Shown here piece after piece: positions 56,241 to 64,000 of a stretch of DNA of 64,000 nucleotides. The position numbers were made by a program, and so were the translations under genes. Positions within the stretch are counted from its first letter, which is position 1; each line of letters begins with the position of its first letter. Source of the stretch: Gnetum montanum (taxonomy: Eukaryota > Streptophyta > Gnetopsida > Gnetales > Gnetaceae); assembly GCA_015680685.1 (NCBI GenBank), contig MNCI01004594.1:405342-469341 (forward strand). Direction: 5' to 3'. The notes under the pieces were generated by a model, which worked only from the letters and a program-made list of their open reading frames with translations, made no database searches and was not told the origin of the DNA.

Positions 56241-58530
56241 AATAGATAAGAGGACTCCCAAGATCAACTAATTTCCTAGGAAGATTGCTAGCCTAGATCC
56301 AATCAAATATGGCATGAGTGAGCATAACAATTTAGATCTTGGGCAGCATTTCATTTGAAGGGTTCTTAATGGAATGGTTTGTAAAGGATGAGGAAAGAGC
56401 AGGGTGATCAACTACCTAAGTCTATGAGGGCTTAGTAGGAATTTTGGATCAAAATGGTCTTTTATGAGGATGAGGTCCCAAACCACTCAATTGATTAACC
56501 AATTTTATATTGACATCCCTAGTAGCATTACATTGCTATAGCTAGACTACAAGTTCATCCTGCATGAATGGAGCATGTGGTAGCTATGTTAAGGATGGAG
56601 GAATAGGTGCAAGAATAGGAGGAGGATAAGGATGGAATGTGGTATCCCTCCTGAAATGTGGAGAATGAGTTCTATAGTATTCGAGAGGATAGTAGTGATG
56701 TTGGAAAGGAGAAACGTAACTAGAAGAATCACGTGGAGATAGAGTTTGTTAAACATAATACCCATATGGATCTGGTTTCCTATAAGGGTACTACTGCCTT
56801 GATGGTGGCTTCCCCCATGACTATGGATGTTGCGACTACTGATCACAATTTTTATAGCTACTTGAAATCTATTATCCATAGAGTCCCAAAACTGATCTAC
56901 CTTGATTAAAATTTCAAAGGTAAATTTTTAAATCAATAAGGTTTTTTTATTCACCATCTCATAAAGTGATGATTCCTCCTCACTATAACAAAATCAAACC
57001 TCCCTCTTCCAAATGTAAGGGTCTTAGTTGTATTCTTCTGCACGTTCATGTTTCCTCAACTCTCCTTCTTCTTTTGCTACATACTCAATCAACCTTTGGA
57101 TTTGATGGGCTCTTAACTCTAATAGTCTTCCTTGGATGTAGATCTCAAGAGTTCTCCTCATTTCAGAGTGAAGTCCATCTATCATGTGGCAAAGTTGTTC
57201 TTACTAAGAGTAGGCATGGCTAAGGCATTGGTGTAATAAGGAATAATATATGTCCATGACAGCATCGAAGGACTTATGTATTTCTTGCTTCCAACCTTGG
57301 ATCTACCTTCTCAGATTGGACACTCAAGGGTACATTTGATACTTATCATTAAATAGTTCAAGCATCATACTGCATCTATGGATTGATTTTGACTCCAAGA
57401 ATTAGTACCAACTTTCTACTTCTTTGATGAGTATATTGGAAAATAACTTAAGCTTTTGCCAGTTATTTTCTATGTTTTTTAGGACACAAGCATTGTGAAA
57501 GCCTAAAGATGATTTTGTGGATCAAAGTTGTATCCCCCTCAAACTTAGGGATGTTGTTCATATCTGATCACTTAATCCTGATATCTTTCACTTGTCTTCT
57601 CAGAATTCTCAATGCCTCTATGATGTTTAGCATGCTTTGGATGACAAGTAAAGGCTCATCATATCCATGACCTTGTGCCTACGATGCCATTTTCTACCCC
57701 TTAGTTCATGAGGACAAGCCTCTCTTGAATGCCCATGCCCTAGATCTCAACTCGCCCGATAATCCCTATGATCTTCTCAATCCCATCAGTCACCCCCATC
57801 ACAATCACATCCCCTATGATTGTGTTCAAAGCCAAAAGAGGAAGAAGATGACAATGAAGGTGAAGAGGAAGAAGGACTAGCACCATCACAGAGCCTACCA
57901 CCCCCTCTTTGATGGTCACGACCATGATTTTGATCATGCTAGTTACCCACATCCTTACCATGAATTCTCTCCTTGGATTCCCCTTTGTCATGGGATCTAT
58001 TCTTGCTAGATCCAAGATTATGTATTGTGGACTAAAAGTTCTGGTTTTAACCTCCTTCACCAAAGTCAAAGAAAGGAATCTCTCTATATGGAAAACCCAT
58101 AGAGAAGGGTTTCCCACCATCTTTTTGGTAAATCAAGAATGAAAAATCATTGGACCACTTCCACTTTGTAGATTTGTAACACTACTCTAGTCATCGATCC
58201 CTCAAATGTTATGCATTGATGGGATGATAAACCTTGGCATCACTATCCTTCACAACATATTTAGCATAAATCCCTTGGACGCCCAACCACATAAGAGTTT
58301 GGTGGAGCATCATAGGAATGGATCAATCAAGTGGCAACACAATGTTACCTTCCATGTCTCACCACTACAATTGTTCATCCTAGTGTAGGACAAAGGTGAA
58401 ATTGAATACATACTCATCAGGATGAGCATATATCACTCTATATTGTTGGGGCACCTGCTAATTTACTCCATCAGACTTGGGTGAAGAATCACTCCTGTGA
58501 AAAGAAGACCACTTGTATTAGAGGATAAGA
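56241..58530 (-). pseudogene. gag of element E
   Basis: YAHPDEYVFNFTFVLH near 58420 matches the N-terminal motif of element A gag. A Ser/His-rich region lies near 57900-57700. The capsid segment at 57490-57120 reads NWQKLKLF, EVESWY, MMLELFNDKYQMYP.VSNLRR, IQGWKQEIHKSFDAVM and IDGLHSEMRRTLE, closely parallel to A. A Pro/Tyr/His-rich linker fills 56900-56550. Stops are frequent. Confidence 0.78.
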
Positions 58531-58655
58531 AATGCAATGTGCTTTCTTATAATTTTTGTAGTTATTTTGATCTTTGATATGACTTTAGGGTTGATTCTAA
58601 TGATGTTAAATAATTTTTCACTAAATTCTAAATAGTGCATGTAACAAACTAAAGA

Positions 58656-58673
58656 TCCTTAGCAATGGCACCA
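58656..58673 (-). other. Primer binding site of element E
   Basis: On the minus strand TGGTGCCATTGCTAAGGA sits one base from the LTR end, a decayed form of the tRNA-Asp type site. Confidence 0.75.
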
Positions 58674-58674
58674 A

Positions 58675-59582
58675 TGATGAGTGGCTAGTATGCCCTACAC
58701 CCAATCATACAAATTACAAGCATTCACATGTAATCTAATCAAATTCCACAGACCTTAAGTTCCTAAGTATGCTAGTTCTAAAAAGTGAAATCTAATTGTG
58801 ACAATCATTGTCTTCCCAACTACACTTGTGAAGCTTAGTTATATGGATAAGTGTAATTGGGGCACATGATTTTTATTATTTTATATTTTATTCACCTACG
58901 ATTGATAACAAGTTGAAACTTAATTATTAATTAATTTAACTAATCTGATAGCTAATTAATAAATAACTATCCTAACATAAGCATCTAGTCCTACTTTCCA
59001 TACACATCCTAAACACATACAACACTACTAGGTTATCAAGCATTAAGCGCTACTAGGATTACTAAGCATTGTTTGTTATGCTCAAAGTGGTCATACTTAT
59101 GTGTTTAATCTATTTAGCTTAATTAGTTAAATAATTAAAGTCTTACTTATCTTAATTAACCATGAAATTAATGAAAATGGTAAATGCAAAAATAAATCAT
59201 TAATCTATTTCAAGTGCTACAAGGCTTGATCAAAAGGTTTACCTTTATTATTATTCACACTACTATGCTCAAGTACATCAATGCTCAAATAAAGATCCAT
59301 ACACTTTCTAACTCCTGTTATGGGCACTTAGAAAATATTCTAACTCTCAAATGAACAAACTACAAGAACTTTTCTAAGCCTATGACAACACATTCCATAA
59401 ACATGGTGGGTGAGCACGTATTTATAGACTTTATTATGAAGCTACATCAACGAAGCCCCACAAATGCAACAAATGCTACATCAACATGGCCTCATTGACG
59501 AGGCAACACCACGTCGACAGGGACTTATTGATGAGGCCACATCAATGGGGGTCCATCAATGTGACACTTTGACATTTCATCA
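58675..59582 (-). repeat. 5' LTR of element E (minus orientation)
   Basis: In element orientation it starts TGATGAAATG and ends CCACTCATCA, keeping the GTGTAGGG...CCACTCATCA tail of A and B. The reverse TATA box is GTATTTATAG near 59419-59428. In place of the CGATATCG array it has repeats of CATCAATG / CATTGACGAGGC type (59445-59580). Confidence 0.78.
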
Positions 59583-61619
59583 ACAGGGATCAAGTGGTAA
59601 AAAAAGGGGAAAGGAACCATAGGTAAAGTTAAAATATTTACAACTTATTAGGTTTTGAATACTTTTCTTTTTAGTGTTATTTTAACATTTTGTGTTTTAT
59701 ATATCCTTGAACCTAGAATAATTTATTCAAGATTTGGAAAATAAATCCCCACATAAGTCAAGATTTGAGTGAGTTACTACCCTACCACTAAAACCTCCTT
59801 AGGTACACTCTCCATGGGTACCTCCAGTGAAAAATTCAAATGTGTCTAGGAGGTCATAAACTATATTGGCAATCCCTTCTTTCATGTCCCTTTCAATCCA
59901 GGGCTTACCCTATTCTCTAAAACAAATGGTGGCTACTGCAAAGGAAAAATTTATTCTTATTCATAATCTTAATGATCAAATTACTAAGAATAGTCTCCAC
60001 TTTGTTTTTGATGAGTTACATCACTTAAGGGAGTCCAAGTCTTGTGATTTCAAAGGTGACTATGAATTGGTATAGTATAGTGGTTCCTTCGTATTTCATA
60101 TAATTCCTAAAGAGGCTTTACAAGTCATCAAGAATATTGAATAGATTTTAGAAGAATTGGAGAGTGCTACTTGATTGACCTACCACTTATTAAATCACGA
60201 GTGTATCCTCCAAATTGAGAACAACCACTATCAAGAAACCTTGTCTTTGGGCTACAAGAGCTCTTTAAGGCTAATTGAACAAGAAGAGCTTTTTTCTTGA
60301 TTGTTCTTCAAAGTTGATGGCTTCTTTTCTCATTTCTTAAAAATCACTTAGTAGCAAAGAAATTACACTTACTTCTAAATTAAGAAAGAAATGACATAGC
60401 CCCTCAATATCTTGTTTTGTGGCCTAAAATTACATAATTAAAATAATAGCCATAGAAGAAATTGGTGAGTGATCTTGAGCCATACATAATGGATGGAGTT
60501 TTTAGAGAGGGAAGAATTCCCTTGCCTGTATATGGAGACAATATTTATTATCATGGAATCTATGTTTGATATTTTATCATAGGATTTTATGCTTCTATTA
60601 TAGACGATTTTGTTGAGAGAAAAAAGTCATAGCTAAGACTTCTCTTGTCATCACTTGACTATCTATTAGTGATAATATCCTTGAGTTATTTTAAGTTCCA
60701 TGTAAATATACTAAATAGATCAGATGTATCCTGAGTGTCCTTTCCTTTCATATCTTTCTTTAGCAATAGTATTTCCTCCTTAATCTTTAAGTTCTTTTGT
60801 TCTACTACTTCAAATCTCTACTTATAACTCTTGACTTGTTGTTCCTTTTCCTTAAGAACTTTGTTTAGTTTTTCATTCTTCTTGAAGACCATTTCCAATT
60901 ACTCCATTAGTTCTTCTATATCAATTTCATCAACTTCTTCATAATCCATCTTAACTATATCTAATGAGCTCAAGTTAGCTTCCCTTTTACTCAAACCTGC
61001 AATCTTAAAAGTGCTAGGAGTTTCTTGCTCACTTGGGTTAATATGAATAAAGCTCAAAAATCATCATCTAAATCATAATATTCAATCATAGGTAGAAATG
61101 TAATTAAGCCTTGTATAATAATATTAGAATCATTAATTATTACATCAACATAAACAAAATAAGAAAAAGGATTTTCTTTAACATCCTTGATTTCTCCGTT
61201 ATTTTCTAAATGTTCTAATTGGCTGTGTATTTTAGCTAATTGAGCATTTATTTTTCCAAACCTCTATCAAGTACCTTCTGGCTTGAACTTTTTCATTTAA
61301 TTTTTTTAACTCTTCTTATCTTCCCTCTGTTGCCACATTTTGGCCATTTCATGGAACAGAGATATGAGACGATTGAAACCTTCAAAATATTTCAATAGAA
61401 CTATTGAAATGGAGAAGTGGGTTTGCTACGTATAGCATGCTCCTTTGTGGTAGAAAATATTTTGAGGAGTTTGCAGATAAAGTACAAGAATATTTTCCAT
61501 ATTACCAATAATGGCAAGGACTGCCATAACAGTTCAGAGATTGTCATGAAGAAATGTTTGTATGAACTATTCCATCAGAATATTGGTCAAAGTTTTCAAC
61601 ATCTATGTGTCTTCATTCA
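59583..61619. other. Degenerate flank between E and the second A-family copy
   Basis: Two unrecognised remnants: a plus-strand frame near 59866-60300 with stops (FDELHHLRESKSCDFKGDYELV), and a minus-strand coiled-coil-like stretch around 60960-60720 (DEIDIEELMEQLEMVF-like, with stops). Neither has a diagnostic motif. The open stretch from 61417 runs into the next LTR and is not a gene. Confidence 0.35.
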
Positions 61620-62643
61620 TGATGAGACGCAACATGCACTGTGCCGCGATATAGCGTACACGATATCGCGGTCCGCCGCCATATCTATAAATAAGAGGTG
61701 GCACTCCCCTCATTTCCAATCCTGGCTAGAAGTAGCGAAGCTCTGGCAGATTGATCAATCCAGAGTTAGAATTTTTCCCCATGTGCCCGCAGTAGGAGTC
61801 CTAGAGTGAACGGCTCTTTATTCGAGCAGCTTGTAACCTAAACCCAAGTTGTGTACGGCAATAAAGACGAACTTGATTGGATAAACCCTTGCAGCACATG
61901 GTTTTATTGTTGTTTATTTACTGCTTTCCTAGTACGCACAAGTACAACTTGATTACGAGCGTCTACGGATGTGTACGGCTAATTAAGGAATTGGCTGCTT
62001 GTCGCAATGCATGAGTACGACTTGACTACGAGCATTGACTACTTGGTAACCCAGTAGCGTATTCCAGGATTCTGCGCTTGGTAATCCCAGTGGTAGTCCA
62101 ATGTGTACGGCTAGTTAAGGAATCGGCTGCTCATCGCTAGGCTAGAACGTGTGATAAGTACGACTTAGTTACGAGCACCCATGGGTATGTACGGCTAGCT
62201 AAGGAATCGGCTTCTTATCATACTTAGGCTAAATAGGTGCCTCAGTACGACCACTTTGAGCACTTGCGTTACATGTGGTGATCCCAATAACGATTAGCGT
62301 TTGGTAAGCCACAGTTGCATAGTTCAGGGTGTGTCCGGTAAGTGGGAACGGATGCTGACGCTAGTTAATTTAGACTTAGGACATTAGTTAGAGTTAGCAT
62401 AGTTTCTCAACCCTTTCCTCTCATAGCTTAGAAGATAAACTTGAAAATACCAAAAAAATCACATACCTCAGACTTGCTTAACCATACACCGTGACACTTA
62501 CAAGCAAGCCTGGGAAGACAACGAATGATTAACCCCAAGTGTTTCTTGTGGCGTTAAGGCATTTAGTTTGCGGAGTTCAACCGGATCATGCATGCACGCT
62601 CGTATTCATATGGTTGAGTGTAGGGGTACCTCGCCACTCATCA
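61620..62643 (+). repeat. 5' LTR of second A-family copy
   Basis: 1024 bp, TGATGAG...CTCATCA. CTATAAATA lies near 61684 with a shortened palindrome array before it. It keeps the internal repeat missing from 7129-8084. Confidence 0.88.
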
Positions 62644-62789
62644 TTGGTGCCGTTGCCGGGGACTAAGTGTTTTCACGCCAATTGAACATAAGGGATATAA
62701 CTCACATCGTTGTGAGCCTAAAACAAACCTCAGGGTTAATCAGTTAATTCAGAACATAAATAACGGTGAAAATTAGCACACCATTAGAA

Positions 62790-64000
62790 ATGGCTTCTTC
62801 TCATGCAATCAACTCACCTAAGGACAATACAGGAGAAAGTCAGGATCGTACGCATAACCGAAATCAACCATGTCCTCAACAATCCAAAGTTACATATAGT
62901 CATCCCGATGAGTATGTGCCAAATTTTACCTTTGTTTTCCATCAAGATGAGCAACTGCGATGGAGAGACATGCAAAGTAACATCGTGTTACCCCCAGATC
63001 GCTCTGCTCCCAACATGCTTTTCCGTGCCTTGGTACGAATTAGCATGCATGAGCTATTCACAGAATACATTTTGGAGGACCATGACACAAGGGATTATCG
63101 TCCCACAAATGCCCAACGTATTCGGGATGAAAGGCAGGAGAGCCAACATTCACTATTGAAGGGCAAGGTTCCCCACATCATTAGTGAAATAGGAGAAGAG
63201 GAACCCCTCACGATGGGTTTCTTAGAAAATGATGTTCCTCCTCCTCACTCTAGTGAAGAGGTTAGGCATCAGGGCCTTAGGTCAACAATACATATTCCAG
63301 GCTCTGATCCTCGTGAGCACCAGCTGTTCACGGCAGGAACAACTACTCACACTAATGACGGACTCGTTGATCGTCACAATGATCGGGGCCGAAGCAGCCG
63401 AAGAAAAGGTAAGAAACATCACCATGGTGATGGATCCCCTTCTTCTTCTCCTTCATCTCATCATTCACCCTCTCCTTCCACATCTGGGTGCAGCCACCAT
63501 GAGCATAACGCGGAAAGTAAAGGTAAAAGAGATGAAATGCCTAGACAGGAAGGTTGAGAGGAGTTAGGACAAGGCCAAGGACGTAGGGAGAATAGGGAAC
63601 CACCATGTAGGCATCACAGACGTCATGAGAGAGATGATCATGATGAACCCCTATTCGCAACCCGAAGCATGCTTGATATTAGAGAGGCAGTTAGGATTCC
63701 CACAAGGCATTTAAAGGACAGTAGGATCAAGCATTTGGACATAAATAATATCCCACGTTTTGAAGGGGGATACAACGCTGATCCTTAGCATCATTTACAG
63801 GCATTCCACGATGCCTGTGCCTTGCAGAACATAGATAATGAGTGGCAAAAACTCAAGTTGTTCCCTAGGACACTTACTAAAGAAGCAAAGAGCTAGTACC
63901 GGTCCTTAGAACCGAAAACCATCAGGAGGTGGAGTACGATGCTTGAATTATTCAACAATAAATATCAAACGTACTCCAGAGTGTCCAATTTGCGTAAGCA
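62790..64000 (+). pseudogene. gag of second A-family copy (partial)
   Basis: ATG at 62790, colinear with 1793 onward of element A without indels over the whole visible part (about 400 codons). Stops occur at codons 256 (TGA, 63555), 333 (TAG, 63786) and 369 (TAG, 63894). Codon 353, a stop in A, is CAA here, while codon 369 is TAG in both. The N-terminal HPDEYV motif, Ser/His-rich segment and the start of the capsid domain are present. Confidence 0.85.

Larger units (their letters stand above)
49741..59582 (-). mobile_element. Element E: pol-containing Athila-like element, truncated at its 3' end
   Basis: Read on the minus strand it has an LTR (58675-59582), tRNA-Asp type primer site, gag, protease, RT with FMDD, RNase H, integrase, a long non-coding region and a second-ORF fragment at 50420-49791. 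No 3' LTR was found, so its 3' end is lost at or before about 49741. Gag and protease align closely with element A and the second ORF with element B, so it represents the autonomous form of that family. It is densely mutated. Confidence 0.82.
61620..64000 (+). mobile_element. Second copy of the element A family, cut by the window end
   Basis: 5' LTR 61620-62643, primer site 62645-62662 (one change from A: TGGTGCCGTTGCCGGGGA) and the first 1.2 kb of gag. The five bases before it, ATTCA, would be its target duplication. The other end lies outside the window. Confidence 0.88.

Noticed and set aside
59866-60300. Possible endogenous virus-like or host protein
   Set aside because: Degenerate frame with stops and no diagnostic motif; left unassigned.
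61417-61809. 130-codon open frame spanning the LTR start at 61620
   Set aside because: It crosses the boundary of the second A-family LTR, so it is a chance fusion of flank and LTR sequence.

Overview
This is nuclear DNA from a seed plant, probably one with a large, repeat-rich genome. The evidence is wall-to-wall LTR retrotransposons of plant-specific lineages (Athila-like, Tat-like, chromovirus and Ty1/copia), plant-style TATA boxes (CTATAAATA) in the LTRs, and one host gene with GT-AG introns. Nested, heavily mutated elements with very few genes would suit a gymnosperm or another giant genome, but I cannot name the species. I saw no tRNA, rRNA, CRISPR or bacterial-type operon.

Layout. 1-574: non-coding flank. 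575-8084: element A, a complete non-autonomous Athila-like element (LTRs, tRNA-Asp type primer site, one gag-protease frame, no RT/integrase) with a perfect target duplication ACTTG. 8090-10922: degenerate flank. 10923 to about 24100: element C, an internally deleted chromovirus (LTR, integrase, chromodomain), split by element B (12419-21186), which carries a decayed gag plus a second coiled-coil ORF. 24824-27505: a ubiquitin-conjugating enzyme (E2) gene whose first coding exon is interrupted by a solo LTR (24912-26349, duplication CCCAC) and which also carries a frameshift. 28244-46301: element D, an 18-kb Tat-like element on the minus strand (duplication AGCTC) with gag, protease, RT, two RNase H domains and integrase, plus an antisense intron-containing gene between protease and RT. 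47650-49271: Ty1/copia RT-RNase H remnant. 49741-59582: element E, a decayed but pol-containing minus-strand Athila-like element. 59583-61619: unrecognised degenerate flank. 61620-64000: a second copy of the A family, cut by the window end.

How the parts relate. A, B and E share LTR ends (TGATGA...TCATCA), the tRNA-Asp type primer site and gag homology. E keeps gag-PR-RT-RH-IN plus part of the second ORF, A keeps gag-PR only, and B keeps gag plus the second ORF. A and B therefore look like deletion derivatives mobilised in trans by E-like elements. All three keep a non-coding element downstream of their gag or pol region whose stems are preserved by different base pairs around a loop of exactly 37 nt, which suggests a selected RNA structure. 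The second ORF of B has what looks like its own promoter, copied from the palindromic LTR U3 motif.

Almost every reading frame carries nonsense changes, mostly C-to-T or G-to-A, so the window is a graveyard of elements rather than an active locus. Several single-N joins flanked by exact duplications and one 160-base gap are assembly artefacts.
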